A stretch of 34,332 nt of DNA, taken from positions 1 to 34,332 of the forward strand of contig RDXM01000116.1 in the NCBI GenBank assembly GCA_004292595.1, given 5' to 3'. Origin of the DNA: Candidatus Kapaibacterium sp. (GTDB taxonomy: Bacteria > Bacteroidota > Ignavibacteria > Kapaibacteriales > UBA4661). This document shows positions 1-8,900 of the stretch, one piece after another. The notes under the pieces are model-generated. The model searched no databases and had not been told where the DNA came from. It saw nothing but the letters and a program-made list of their open reading frames with translations. Position numbers and translations under genes: made by a program. Position 1 is the first letter of the stretch. The number at the start of each line of letters is the position of its first letter.

Positions 1-40
1 GTTGCTTGGCAATATCAGTGTAGGTAAGGCGATTTTTCAT
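1..40 (-). CDS. possible 5' end of a helix-turn-helix regulator gene, runs off the left edge
   Basis: An ATG at 40-38 on the minus strand opens a frame that stays open to the window edge and encodes MKNRLTYTDIAKQ. This resembles the first residues of LacI-type regulators, which typically start with a short basic stretch followed by T-x-x-D-I-A-K. Only 13 codons are visible and no well-placed Shine-Dalgarno sequence precedes them, so this is a weak call. A competing plus-strand frame is open from base 2 to a TAA at 89-91 and could be the 3' end of a different gene using the terminator at 121-162. The sequence left of the window would decide. Confidence 0.25.
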   Translation of the reverse strand, partial: MKNRLTYTDIAKQ

Positions 41-120
41 ATGCTACAGAAATACGACCTTTGCCGCTCCTACAAAAATTATTCGGAATAAACTCTATTA
101 TTGGAAAAACCTTGAGAAAC

Positions 121-162
121 AAAAATCCCCTGTACGGCGCGATTGCTGTACAGGGGATTTTT
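121..162. terminator. bidirectional Rho-independent terminator
   Basis: A perfect 15-bp inverted repeat (121-135 and 148-162) encloses a 12-nt loop. The stem has a GC-rich core (CCCCTGTAC) and A/T runs at its base, so U-rich tails follow it on both strands. On the minus strand it lies about 155 nt beyond the aceB stop and is probably aceB's terminator, now separated from the gene by the inserted element at 170-301. On the plus strand it could serve a gene ending near base 91. Confidence 0.8.
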
Positions 163-169
163 TATTTCG

Positions 170-301
170 TAGGACTTTCGCAAATGAGTGTTTTGGAGTG
201 CGGAATGTTCATTCCGCAAGAACCACATCATGTATTGAAGCGGGTTTGCATCGGACGGCGGAATGAACATTCCGCACTCCAAGTTTTTTGCGAAAGTCCT
301 A
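170..301. mobile_element. 132-bp MITE-like element with nested palindromes
   Basis: Perfect 15-bp terminal inverted repeats, TAGGACTTTCGCAAA at 170-184 and its reverse complement at 287-301, enclose a second perfect 25-bp inverted repeat (193-217 and 258-282). Each inner arm is itself a palindrome (GCGGAATG, two bases, CATTCCGC). The pentamer TTTCG directly flanks both ends (165-169 and 302-306), as a target-site duplication would. There is no convincing coding content. The structure fits a non-autonomous miniature inverted-repeat element mobilised in trans. The terminus resembles the GGACTTACGCA-type ends I recall from IS4/IS5-like elements, but this was not searched. It lies 16 nt beyond the aceB stop codon. 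Confidence 0.7.
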
Positions 302-317
302 TTTCGATAATGTGATG

Positions 318-1925
318 TTATCCCAAACGGTCATATGCGGGAAGCGTGAGAAAATCTACATAGTCTGGCGAAGTCGCCAAACGGTCGAAGATTTCACGGG
401 CTTCGGGGAAGCGTCCTTGCGCAAAGAGCGCGTCGCCAAAGGCTTTTTGGATAGTTTCCATTTCTTCGGCGATAATTTGGCGCACGAGTTCAACGGTGAT
501 TTTCCGTCCATCGTCTAAAACGCCCTTTGCGTGGTGAATCCATTGCCACACCTGCGTCCGCGAGATTTCCGCCGTTGCCGCGTCTTCCATGAGATTGTGA
601 ATCGCAACCGCGCCATTGCCGCGCAACCACGCCTCCACGTACTGAATCCCAACGTTGATATTATTCCGCAAACCCGCTTCGGTAATTTTTCCGTCCGGCA
701 CAACAAACGCAAGCAAATCTGCGGCTTTGATGCTCACTTCCTCGCGTAAACGCTCCTTTTGGTGCGGCTTGTCGCCGAGTTTTGCGGTGAATGGCTCTTT
801 TGCAATCGCAACTAAGTCAGGATGCGCTACCCACGAACCGTCGAAGCCGTCATTTGCCTCGCGCTCTTTATCCGCTCGAACCCGCGCCAGTGCTGTCTCG
901 GTAACGGCTGCGTCTTTGCGATTCGGGATAAATGCTGCCATGCCGCCGATAGCGTGTGCGCCGCGTGTGTGGCAGGTTTTGACGAGCAATTCCGTGTACG
1001 AGCGCATAAAGGGAACGGTCATTGTTACTTGGATGCGGTCAGGGAGCGGCGTTTCCATGTGGTTGCGGAACTTTTTGATAACGCTGAAAATGTAATCCCA
1101 ACGCCCAGCATTCAAGCCCGCCGCGTGGTCGCGGAGTTCGTACAAAAACTCTTCCATTTCAAACGCGCCCGGAATTGTTTCAATGAGCATCGTTACCTTC
1201 ACCGAACCATGCGGCACACCGAGCGTTGTTTGCGCCAGCGTAAACACGTCGTTCCAGAGGCGAGCTTCCAAGTGGCTTTCAAGTTTTGGTAAGTAGAAAT
1301 ACGGTCCAGAGCCACGTGTGAGCAGTTCTTTGGCATTATGGAAAAAGTACAAACCAAAATCGCACAGCGAACCTGACATTTCTTCGCCATCAACCATGAT
1401 GTGCTTTTCCAGCAAATGCCAGCCGCGCGGGCGCACAAGCAGCGTCGCTACTTGCGCATTTAGCTTGTATTCTTTGCCTTCGGGCGAGGTGAAATCTATT
1501 TGGCGGCGAATGGCATCGCGCAAGTTGATTTGCCCCTGAATGGCGTTAAACCACGTTGGAGAGTTCGCATCTTCAAAATCCGCCATGAAAATATTCGCAC
1601 CAGAATTGAGCGCGTTGATAATCATTTTTCGTTCAACGGGACCCGTGATTTCAATGCGACGATTCTGCAAATCATCGGGAATTGGTGCAACGCGCCAATC
1701 GCCAGAGCGCACGGATGCTGTTTCGGGAAGGAAGTCGGGCATTTTTCCTGCATCGAAATCTTTTTGGCGTTCTGCTCGTTTGGCAAGTAATTCCTTGCGC
1801 CGTGCGTTGAAGGTGCGTTGTAAAAGGGTGATAAAATCAAGTGCTTCAGGGGTGAGAATTTCCAAAAATTGTGGCTGAATTTCGCCAGAAATGCTAACGC
1901 CTGTTGGGAGTGTGAGTTGTGGCAT
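318..1925 (-). CDS. aceB: malate synthase A
   Basis: Condenses glyoxylate with acetyl-CoA to malate, the second step of the glyoxylate shunt, in the cytoplasm. The 535-residue product has the usual length of the A isoform. The family signature [KR]-[DENQ]-H-x2-G-L-N-x-G-x-W-D-Y matches at about residues 265-280. Glu249 (LIET) and Asp277 (WDY) fit the Mg ligands, and RPRGWH is present at about 165-170. The segment [12 protein letters not shown] near residue 445 carries the region of the catalytic aspartate. The ATG at 1925 was chosen because MPQLTLPTG fits a family N-terminus, although no clear Shine-Dalgarno precedes it. It lies 52 nt downstream of the Uma2-type gene on the same strand, with aceA further upstream. 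Confidence 0.97.
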   Translation of the reverse strand: MPQLTLPTGVSISGEIQPQFLEILTPEALDFITLLQRTFNARRKELLAKRAERQKDFDAGKMPDFLPETASVRSGDWRVAPIPDDLQNRRIEITGPVERKMIINALNSGANIFMADFEDANSPTWFNAIQGQINLRDAIRRQIDFTSPEGKEYKLNAQVATLLVRPRGWHLLEKHIMVDGEEMSGSLCDFGLYFFHNAKELLTRGSGPYFYLPKLESHLEARLWNDVFTLAQTTLGVPHGSVKVTMLIETIPGAFEMEEFLYELRDHAAGLNAGRWDYIFSVIKKFRNHMETPLPDRIQVTMTVPFMRSYTELLVKTCHTRGAHAIGGMAAFIPNRKDAAVTETALARVRADKEREANDGFDGSWVAHPDLVAIAKEPFTAKLGDKPHQKERLREEVSIKAADLLAFVVPDGKITEAGLRNNINVGIQYVEAWLRGNGAVAIHNLMEDAATAEISRTQVWQWIHHAKGVLDDGRKITVELVRQIIAEEMETIQKAFGDALFAQGRFPEAREIFDRLATSPDYVDFLTLPAYDRLG

Positions 1926-1977
1926 AAAAATAGAAATGAATGGTCAGAATTGTGGTTTGAAGCGGCTTACAAGGGAT

Positions 1978-2499
1978 TTATACCGTGAGGTCAAAAATTT
2001 CGTCAATACTAATCGGGTCGGAAAGCAAGGGATGGTGGAGGAATTCGCCAGCGTGCAAGGAAACACGTCCTTTTGCCGTGCAGACAATCACAATACCTGC
2101 TGCGGGTTCAATAACCCAACAGGTTTCTACGCCAGCTTTCATCATTTCATTTGCTTTGCGAATAATTTCTACCATTCCTTGAGAGATACTAACGATTTCA
2201 ACAGCAAGAATTGGTGCAATATTGAGCGTGGGATTAACATCAATAACATCAAGATGAAGCTCATTTGCCGCATAAACACAAATGTCAGGCGCGTATCCTT
2301 TTTCCGTAACCTTAAACGTGATGGGCGGAAGAACCGCATAACCACGCTGAATAACTCTATCAAGGATATTCATCAGACGTTTTTGTATCCAACCATGTAT
2401 TAAACTTGGCATTGCTTTTTCCTCATCGCTCATGGTATCAAAAATTCCGTATTCCTCATCGTGCGCGTCAGTAAATATCGGCTTTTCTAGCGTTTCCAT
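1978..2499 (-). CDS. Uma2-family putative endonuclease (DUF820)
   Basis: A 173-residue protein with the layout of the Uma2 family, a PD-(D/E)XK nuclease-fold group that is very abundant in cyanobacteria and some FCB bacteria and whose biological role is unsettled. The visible motifs are the PDICVY aspartate (D72), the beta-strand LAVEIVSIS with E101, the basic position R114-K115 in IIRKANEMMKAGV, and the CWVIEP strand. These fit the family pattern of PD, VE-hydrophobic-S and RK...Y..aGV..yWv. The second acidic motif reads E-I-V, without an adjacent lysine, as is common in the family. It is separated by 24 nt from the upstream coiled-coil gene, so the two are probably co-transcribed. The target is unknown. 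Confidence 0.8.
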   Translation of the reverse strand: METLEKPIFTDAHDEEYGIFDTMSDEEKAMPSLIHGWIQKRLMNILDRVIQRGYAVLPPITFKVTEKGYAPDICVYAANELHLDVIDVNPTLNIAPILAVEIVSISQGMVEIIRKANEMMKAGVETCWVIEPAAGIVIVCTAKGRVSLHAGEFLHHPLLSDPISIDEIFDLTV

Positions 2500-2523
2500 A
2501 CATTTGTCCGATTAGTAAAAAAA

Positions 2524-2793
2524 TTATCGTGCTTGTTCAATAGCGTCCATGCGGCGTTTGAGGTCTGCAATATCTTGTTTCATAACTTGCGCTGGCTCCC
2601 AGAGAACTTTTTGCATCATTTGAGAGAGTTCCCAAACGGCGTTTGTTGTTTGGTGCTGCTCTTGCTTCATTTCTCGCTGCGCGTGTTTCATCTCTCGTTG
2701 TTCTTGCTTCATTTCTCGCATTTCTTCAACAAGAGTGTCGAGTTTCATCACCATATCGGTCAGTAACTCTATCACTCGCTGGTCGCTTGACAT
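2524..2793 (-). CDS. small coiled-coil protein with heptad repeats, upstream partner of the Uma2 gene
   Basis: An 89-residue soluble protein of unknown function. The ATG at 2793 was chosen over an upstream in-frame ATG at 2910 because AAGGAG lies about 7 nt before it, and because the longer version would read through the aceA terminator hairpin. It begins MSSDQRVIELLTDMV. Residues 26-46 are three consecutive seven-residue repeats (REMKQEQ, REMKHAQ, REMKQEQ), and the C-terminus (MKQDIADLKRRMDAIEQA) continues as an amphipathic helix, so most of the protein should be coiled coil. It may oligomerise or pair with the Uma2 protein. No enzymatic motif is visible. Confidence 0.75.
   Translation of the reverse strand: MSSDQRVIELLTDMVMKLDTLVEEMREMKQEQREMKHAQREMKQEQHQTTNAVWELSQMMQKVLWEPAQVMKQDIADLKRRMDAIEQAR
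2656..2718 (-). repeat. three tandem 21-bp coding repeats in the coiled-coil gene
   Basis: Three in-frame 21-bp units encode REM-K-x-x-Q heptads. The units are similar but not identical at DNA level, which allows copy-number change by slippage without breaking the frame. Confidence 0.7.
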
Positions 2794-2849
2794 AACAATA
2801 CTCCTTGCTTTAAGGTTGTTGAACGTTGCTTGTATTGCTGCAAATCTAC

Positions 2850-2894
2850 AAAAAACACACAACCCCGCAAACACAAGGAATGATGCGGGGTTGT
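2850..2894 (-). terminator. Rho-independent terminator after aceA
   Basis: A perfect 11-bp inverted repeat with the core CCCCGC (2859-2869 and 2884-2894) has a 14-nt loop. On the minus strand a GTG and a run of six T (2855-2850) follow it. It lies 66 nt beyond the aceA stop codon and separates aceA transcription from the coiled-coil/Uma2/aceB genes, although read-through would join them. Confidence 0.85.
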
Positions 2895-2960
2895 AAAAGA
2901 ACCAATACAAAGAGACCGAGACAAATTTTTGCCTTTATCCCTTATCCTTTTGCCTTCGTC

Positions 2961-4262
2961 TTAGGTTTCAATGTGGAATTGATTTGCCTCGGTCGAGCCA
3001 GCAAGCGCGGTTGTGGAAGACATTCCGCCGCTCACAACTTCCGACACGAGGTCGAAATAGCCCGTGCCAACTTCGCGTTGGTGCTTGACCGCCGTGTAGC
3101 CATGCTCTTCAGCAGCAAATTCTGCTTCCTGCAATTCGGAATAGGATGCCATTCCACGCTCTTTGTAGCCTTTTGCGAGGCTGAACATAGAGAAATTCAG
3201 TGCGTGGAAGCCCGCAAGCGTTACGAATTGGAATTTGTAGCCCATTGCGCCTAATTCGCGTTGGAAAATAGCGATTTCTTGTGCGCTGAGATTGCGTTTC
3301 CAGTTGAAGGACGGCGAGCAGTTATACGCCAGCATTTTATTCGGGAATTTTTCGCGGACGGCTTCAGCAAACATCCGTGCTTCTTTCATATCGGGTGTAG
3401 CGGTTTCGCACCAGAGCAGGTCGGAATATGGCGCGTAGCTGAGTGCGCGGGCGATTGCGGATTCAATGCCCGGACGCACACGGTAGAAGCCTTCGTGGGT
3501 GCGCTCTCCGGTGCAGAATTCTTTATCGCGGTCATCAACATCGCTCGTGAGCAGGTCTGCGCCGTTGGCATCGGTGCGAGCAATGACGAGCGTTTGTGTG
3601 TTGCAGACATCGGCTGCAAGCCGTGCTGCTACGAGGGTTCGGATGAAATGCGACGTCGGCACAAGAACTTTTCCGCCCAAGTGTCCGCATTTTTTCTCCG
3701 ACGCAAGCTGGTCTTCAAAGTGAACACCCGCCGCCCCCGCTTCAATCATGGATTTCATGAGTTCAAAGGAATTCAATGGACCGCCAAAACCCGCTTCCGC
3801 ATCAGCAACAATCGGAGCCATCCAATACATTCCATTTTTGCCTTCGGAATGATGGATTTGGTCGGCGCGTTGGAGTGTTTGATTGATGCGCTTGACAACA
3901 TGCGGGACGCTGTTTGCGGGATAGAGGCTTTGGTCGGGATACATTTGCCCCGCTAAGTTTGCATCTGCCGCCACTTGCCAGCCAGAAAGATAAATTGCCT
4001 GCAACCCAGCTTTTACCATTTGCATTGCCTGATTACCCGTCAGTGCGCCCAAAGCATTGATATAATCTTCGGTACGCAAAAGTTCCCAAAGTCGTGCTGC
4101 ACCGAGTTCAGCAAGCGAATACTTGATATCGACCGTTCCACGTAATTTTAGAACTTCTTCTGGTTTGTAGGGGCGCGTAATCCCGTCCCAGCGCTCGTGA
4201 GAATGCCACTCTTGGAAGAGTTGAGCAGCAGTTTTCATTGAGCTTTTTGTCGTCGTACTCAT
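2961..4262 (-). CDS. aceA: isocitrate lyase
   Basis: Cleaves isocitrate to glyoxylate and succinate, opening the glyoxylate shunt that lets cells grow on acetate or fatty acids. The 433-residue product matches the usual length of about 434. The active-site signature KKCGHL is at residues 190-195 (catalytic Cys192), SGWQVA at 93-98, and the Mg-binding segment ADAEAGFGG at 153-161. The ATG at 4262 was chosen because GGAG lies 8 nt upstream. A GTG two codons earlier (4268) would sit too close to that site. It is transcribed divergently from prfA and has its own terminator. With aceB about 1 kb downstream it completes the shunt. Confidence 0.97.
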   Translation of the reverse strand: MSTTTKSSMKTAAQLFQEWHSHERWDGITRPYKPEEVLKLRGTVDIKYSLAELGAARLWELLRTEDYINALGALTGNQAMQMVKAGLQAIYLSGWQVAADANLAGQMYPDQSLYPANSVPHVVKRINQTLQRADQIHHSEGKNGMYWMAPIVADAEAGFGGPLNSFELMKSMIEAGAAGVHFEDQLASEKKCGHLGGKVLVPTSHFIRTLVAARLAADVCNTQTLVIARTDANGADLLTSDVDDRDKEFCTGERTHEGFYRVRPGIESAIARALSYAPYSDLLWCETATPDMKEARMFAEAVREKFPNKMLAYNCSPSFNWKRNLSAQEIAIFQRELGAMGYKFQFVTLAGFHALNFSMFSLAKGYKERGMASYSELQEAEFAAEEHGYTAVKHQREVGTGYFDLVSEVVSGGMSSTTALAGSTEANQFHIET

Positions 4263-4458
4263 AACCACATCTCCACATGAAAAATTTAAAGAATTGAAAC
4301 AGAAAATTGAATTAGAAAATAAATCGGATATTTAACGCCTAAATATTGTTGAATTTTGATAGCGCAACGATTGAAACAAAAACAGTTGATACTTCAACGA
4401 TCTATACTTCTGGCATATAGTGAGAAAGCACCACAGGTTAAGCGATTTTTATTTCAAA

Positions 4459-4477
4459 CTATTTTAACTTAAAATAG
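4459..4477. promoter_or_regulatory. 19-nt perfect palindrome, candidate operator
   Basis: CTATTTTAACTTAAAATAG is two exact 9-bp half-sites around a central C. It lies about 195 nt upstream of the aceA start and 186 nt upstream of prfA. Odd-centred palindromes of this size are typical of dimeric regulators. The regulator is unknown, and the AT-richness means chance cannot be excluded. Confidence 0.45.
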
Positions 4478-4511
4478 CATTGGCAAAATACGTTTTTTTA
4501 GAATGAATTCC

Positions 4512-4562
4512 AGCGAAATTTTTCTTTTAGCGAAATTTTTTCATTTGTAGCGAAATTTTTTC
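4512..4562 (+). repeat. three direct repeats AGCGAAATTTTT(T)TC
   Basis: Near-identical copies lie at 4512-4524, 4529-4542 and 4549-4562. The start-to-start spacing is 17 and 20 nt, about two helical turns. They lie 102-152 nt upstream of the prfA start codon. They could be a phased binding array for one protein, or a bent A/T tract. Confidence 0.6.
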
Positions 4563-4663
4563 ACGTATTACAAAAAGCTCTCCACCGTTATCAGGTTTTA
4601 TGCGTGAAAAAGCGTAGATTTGCGGTGTGTAATGTTCTATATTGAAACGACAACCCCCGCATC

Positions 4664-5746
4664 ATGGAAGAAAAAATTCTCGCAATTATTACCCGTTTTG
4701 GCGAACTCACCAATATGCTCGCCGCACCCGATATTTTGAATGACTACAAGCGATTCAGCGACCTCTCACGCGAACACAAACGCCTTGAAAGCATTGTCAA
4801 GTCTGGCGAGGAATACCTCCGCACGATAAAACAACTCCGCGAAAATAAAGAAATTCTTGCCACACCAGGTGTGGATACTGATTTACGCGAAATTGCTGAA
4901 TCTGAAATGGACGACCTCAATTCCGCCAAAGAGCGCATGGAATCTGATTTGCAGGTGTTGTTGCTTCCACGCAATCCCAATGACGATAAAAATTGTATTG
5001 TGGAAATCCGCGCTGGCACAGGCGGCGACGAGGCGGGTATCTTTGCGGGCGACCTCTTCCGAATGTATCACCGCTTTGCCGACACCAAAGGCTGGCAAAT
5101 GGAAATGATTGATTTCAACGAAGGCGAGCGCGGCGGCTACAAGGAAATTATTTTCTCGCTTGCTGGCGAAGAAGCGTTTGGCATGATGAAGTACGAAAGC
5201 GGTGTGCATCGTGTCCAGCGTGTGCCAGACACCGAAGCAAGCGGGCGCATCCACACCTCCGCCGCAACCGTAGCAATTATGCCAGAAGTAGGCGAAGTAG
5301 AAGTACATATCAACGAAGGCGATTTGCGGATTGATATTTTTCGCTCTGGTGGCAAGGGCGGGCAAAACGTGAACAAAGTCGAAACAGCAGTGCGCATGGT
5401 GCATATTCCGACAGGAATTGTGGTGCAGTGTCAGGACGAGCGTTCGCAGCTCAAAAACCGCGAAAAAGCAATGAAAGTTTTGCGAGCGCGATTGTACGAA
5501 TTCGAGCTTGCCAAGCAGCAAGCGGAGCTTTCCTCCACGCGAAAAGACATGGTAAAAAGCGGCGACCGCTCGGATAAAATCCGCACCTACAATTACCCGC
5601 AAAACCGCGTGACCGACCACCGTTTGGAAGGAGAGGCAAAAAATTATCCGTTGCAAGAAGTGATAAATGGCGAGATTGAAGAAATTATCCGCGAGCTACA
5701 ACTCTCGGAACGCGCAGAAATGCTGAAGGCTGGAGCAATGGTATAG
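4664..5746 (+). CDS. prfA: peptide chain release factor 1
   Basis: Recognises UAA and UAG stop codons in the ribosomal A site and triggers peptidyl-tRNA hydrolysis. The 360-residue length is standard. The tripeptide anticodon reads P-D-T (residues 188-190, in [19 protein letters not shown]), a form of the RF1 P-x-T motif that excludes RF2 (S-P-F). The catalytic GGQ is at 232-234 within [14 protein letters not shown]; its glutamine is usually methylated by PrmC, whose gene does not follow here. The start ATG has no strong Shine-Dalgarno. The gene stands alone, with a divergent neighbour on the left and a 162-bp gap to the cyclase on the right. That gap begins with a weak hairpin (AAAACC-GTTGTT-GGTTTT) that may act as a terminator. 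Confidence 0.97.
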   Translation: MEEKILAIITRFGELTNMLAAPDILNDYKRFSDLSREHKRLESIVKSGEEYLRTIKQLRENKEILATPGVDTDLREIAESEMDDLNSAKERMESDLQVLLLPRNPNDDKNCIVEIRAGTGGDEAGIFAGDLFRMYHRFADTKGWQMEMIDFNEGERGGYKEIIFSLAGEEAFGMMKYESGVHRVQRVPDTEASGRIHTSAATVAIMPEVGEVEVHINEGDLRIDIFRSGGKGGQNVNKVETAVRMVHIPTGIVVQCQDERSQLKNREKAMKVLRARLYEFELAKQQAELSSTRKDMVKSGDRSDKIRTYNYPQNRVTDHRLEGEAKNYPLQEVINGEIEEIIRELQLSERAEMLKAGAMV

Positions 5747-5908
5747 ATGAAGAAAGGATAAAACCGTTGTTGGTTTTCGTCGTGCGGACACGCTTGTTTA
5801 TGCAGTGTATGATTTTTTTTGAATACAATGGCGCAGATACTTTAAGAGAATTGTTCTTGTCTGCGCAAGCACTGAAGATTTTTACGTTTACTTCTTATTT
5901 CCTCCATT

Positions 5909-8900
5909 ATGAAGCGCATGATTGCTCGTTCTTGGTATTACGCATTGGTGTTTGCCTGTATGCTCACTGGTTTGTTGTTATTCTCTGCAAGCCTTGCTAT
6001 TGCTCAAAAAGTAGAAGAAATGCGCTTGGAGCGGATTTCTGAGGAGCAGGGCTTATCCAGTTCGATTGTCAATACCATTTTTCAGGATTCTCGCGGTATT
6101 TTGTGGTTTGGCGCGTTCGATGGCTTAAACGAGTATGACGGCTTGCATTTTCGGCAATTTCACCAGCAGCTGCCCGATTCTTTATCTACGGGAATTAGCA
6201 CCATTACAGCTCTTGAGGAAGACTACACAGGTGCGCTTTGGTGCGCCACTCGGAGCACAAAAGGGATAAGCCGCTTCAATACTCGCACACAGAGCTTCGA
6301 CTTTATTCCTTTCCCTGCTTCGTTGCGCCCACTCGTTGTGCGTACAATCTGCGAAGATGCTGATAAAACCTTGTGGATTGGCACCTCGCGTGGGTTACTG
6401 CGCCTCGACCGTAGAACCATGTCGTTTCAGCCCGTCGTACCAAGCCCGCAATCAAGAGAAGGACAAGATAGAGAAGGACAAGATATTTTGCAGATTATCA
6501 GGGGTGCTGGTCAAACCTTGTGGCTTGCCACGCCTACAAGTCTGTACGCGCTGGACAGAAGCCGAAACTCCCTGCGCAGGATAGACTGCGGCTTGCAGCC
6601 AAACACACGTATCAGGACGTTTACCGTGCAGCAGGACAGTCTGCGCAGTACGCAGGGTGCAATACACCCACAAACGCGCCTTTGGATTGGCACAGACAGC
6701 GCAGGAGTACGTTGTATTGATGCGGAAAGCGGACAGATTCTCGCTTCCTACACAGAAGCAGACGGCTTAACGAGTAATACTGTATTTTCGTTGCTTTGCC
6801 TTGAGAGCGGCGAAGTGTGGGCGGGAACAAATCAAGGAACAAGCATTTTAAATTTTGTAGGGCAATCTTTGAAAATGCCCGTTATTACTCGATTGCAGCC
6901 TGTTACCAATAATCCATACACGTTGTCGGGGAATGTAGTGCAGGCACTTTTTGAAGATGCCTCGGGTGTTGTGTGGGCGGCATCGGAGTTTTATGGATTG
7001 AATAAATATGCGCGGTTTCGTCATAAATTCCGTCATATTTCGGTTTCACTGCGCATGGAAAACTCTTCATTATCCAGCAATTATGTTCGCGGAATAGCAG
7101 AAACTCCTGCCAACGGCACAGCAAAACGCTTTCTCTGGTTTGCCACACAAACAGGCGGTCTGAATCGCTTTACTCCCGAAACGAATGAATGGGCATATTT
7201 TCGTAAGGATAAACTTGGCAGCGATACCGCATGGGCACTTCGCTTTGATGGCAACAATACGTTATGGATTGGCTTAGTGCATGGTGGTTTATGGAGCTAT
7301 AATGTTCAAACGCAAGCAATGACGAGGTTTGTAGGGATTTCGGCTGATGCGGTCATTCAAGTGATATATGTAGATAAGCAAGGAATGGTCTGGGTTGCAG
7401 GCGATTCTTTTCCTCTGACATCCTTGCCCCACAACAATACACCGTTGCGCCAGTATAGCTTGCATACCAGCAATCACGACACATTAGGGCGTGAAGAGCG
7501 TATTTTGTGTGTTCTTGAGGACCGGCGCGGACGATTTTTAGTTGGTACGGACAAAGGTTTGCGCGAATTCGACCGCGCAACGGGCAAAGTAACGGTGCGG
7601 CTTTCGGGCGTTGTTGTGAGTGCGTTGTATGAAGATGCTTCGGAAGCATTATGGGTGGGGACGCGAGGACAGGGATTGCAGCAATATCGCCGTGTAGAGT
7701 CTGGTGCGAGTGCCGTGCAGGGTTCATCAACACAAGGTTTGTACACTTCTCCCTTTGTTCTTGCCGAGCGCGATGGTCTGCCAAATAACACAATTAGCAT
7801 GATTTTATGCGATGCCGCAGGTCTGCTCTGGGTAAGCACCAAGCGGGGTTTGGTGCAGATTGACCCAGAGCAGCGCAAAGTTCTGCACGTGTACGACACG
7901 GACGACGGCTTGCAAGGCAATGAATTTCATCGTGGTTCTGGGTTTTATTCAGCATCCGGCGAAATGTTTTTTGGTGGTGCGAATGGCGCAAACGCATTTA
8001 TTCCAACAAAAATGCTGTACAACCAATCACCACCGCCTGTTATTATTTCTTCAGTAAAAAACGCCGAGAGGTCTGAACTCCTGATAGATTCTACGATTCA
8101 AGCAACACGCACGATTTATTTGCGGCACGATGAAAACACACTCACATTTAGTTTTGTGGGGCTGGATTTCAACTCACCAGAGCGCAATATTTTTGCATAC
8201 AAATTGGATGGTTTAGACAAGGCATGGATTCAGTCAGGAACGAGTCGTGAAGCCACGTACACGAGCCTTGAACCAGGCGAATATACGTTTCGTGTGCGGG
8301 CAGCAAATAACGATGGTGTTTGGAATGAAGAAGGCGCAACAATGCAGATTGTGATAGCTCCTCCTATTTGGCGCACATGGTGGTTTATCGGTTTGTCGAT
8401 TGCAAGCGTTGTGTGTATTGGCTTTGTGGCGTATCGTGCAAGAATTCGCGGTATTGAAGCGCGGAATGAATTGTTGGAAAAGCAAGTAACAACGCGCACT
8501 TCAGAGCTTCGAGAAGCAAACGTAGAGTTGCAGCAAATCAATCATAAATTATCCGATTCATTAAATGAAATCCAGATTTTAAGCTCTGTTCTGGACGGTG
8601 AGCGAAATAAGTCGGAAGATTTATTGCTGAATATTTTGCCGCCCTCAATTGCAGAACGCCTGAAGTGGGGCGAAACCACGATTGTCGATACCTTCGAGAG
8701 CGCGACGGTGCTGTTTAGCGATATGGTAGGCTTTACAAAAATTGCATCGCGCGTAACGCCAGAAGAGCTTATTATCATGCTCAACAGAATGTTTTCTGTT
8801 TTTGACCAACTTGCCGAAGTGCATGGTGTAGAAAAGATTAAGACGATTGGCGATGCGTATATGGCGGTCGCAGGCGTACCAATTCCTAACGATGAGCATG

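Larger units (their letters stand above)
4263..4663. other. divergent aceA/prfA intergenic region
   Basis: About 400 bp of AT-rich DNA with no convincing gene. It must hold the promoters for aceA (leftward) and prfA (rightward). It contains a perfect 19-nt palindrome at 4459-4477, a smaller palindrome GTTGA-TACT-TCAAC at 4385-4398, and three direct repeats at 4512-4562. I could not assign a convincing -35/-10 pair for either gene. Confidence 0.6.

Noticed and set aside
61-315. 84-codon plus-strand frame across the left region
   Set aside because: It reads through the terminator and both arms of the palindromic element, so its protein would simply be translated repeats.
2794-2910. N-terminal extension of the coiled-coil protein from an upstream ATG
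   Set aside because: It would read through the aceA terminator hairpin, and the ATG at 2793 has a proper Shine-Dalgarno.
3261-3956. 231-codon open frame antisense to aceA
   Set aside because: Shadow of a clearly conserved isocitrate lyase gene, with no ribosome binding site.
4883-5656. 257-codon open frame antisense to prfA
   Set aside because: The prfA frame encodes every RF1 motif. The antisense product is rich in His, Cys and Phe without family features.
5767-6042. 91-codon frame between prfA and the cyclase gene
   Set aside because: It overlaps the signal peptide of the cyclase in another frame and shows no conserved features.
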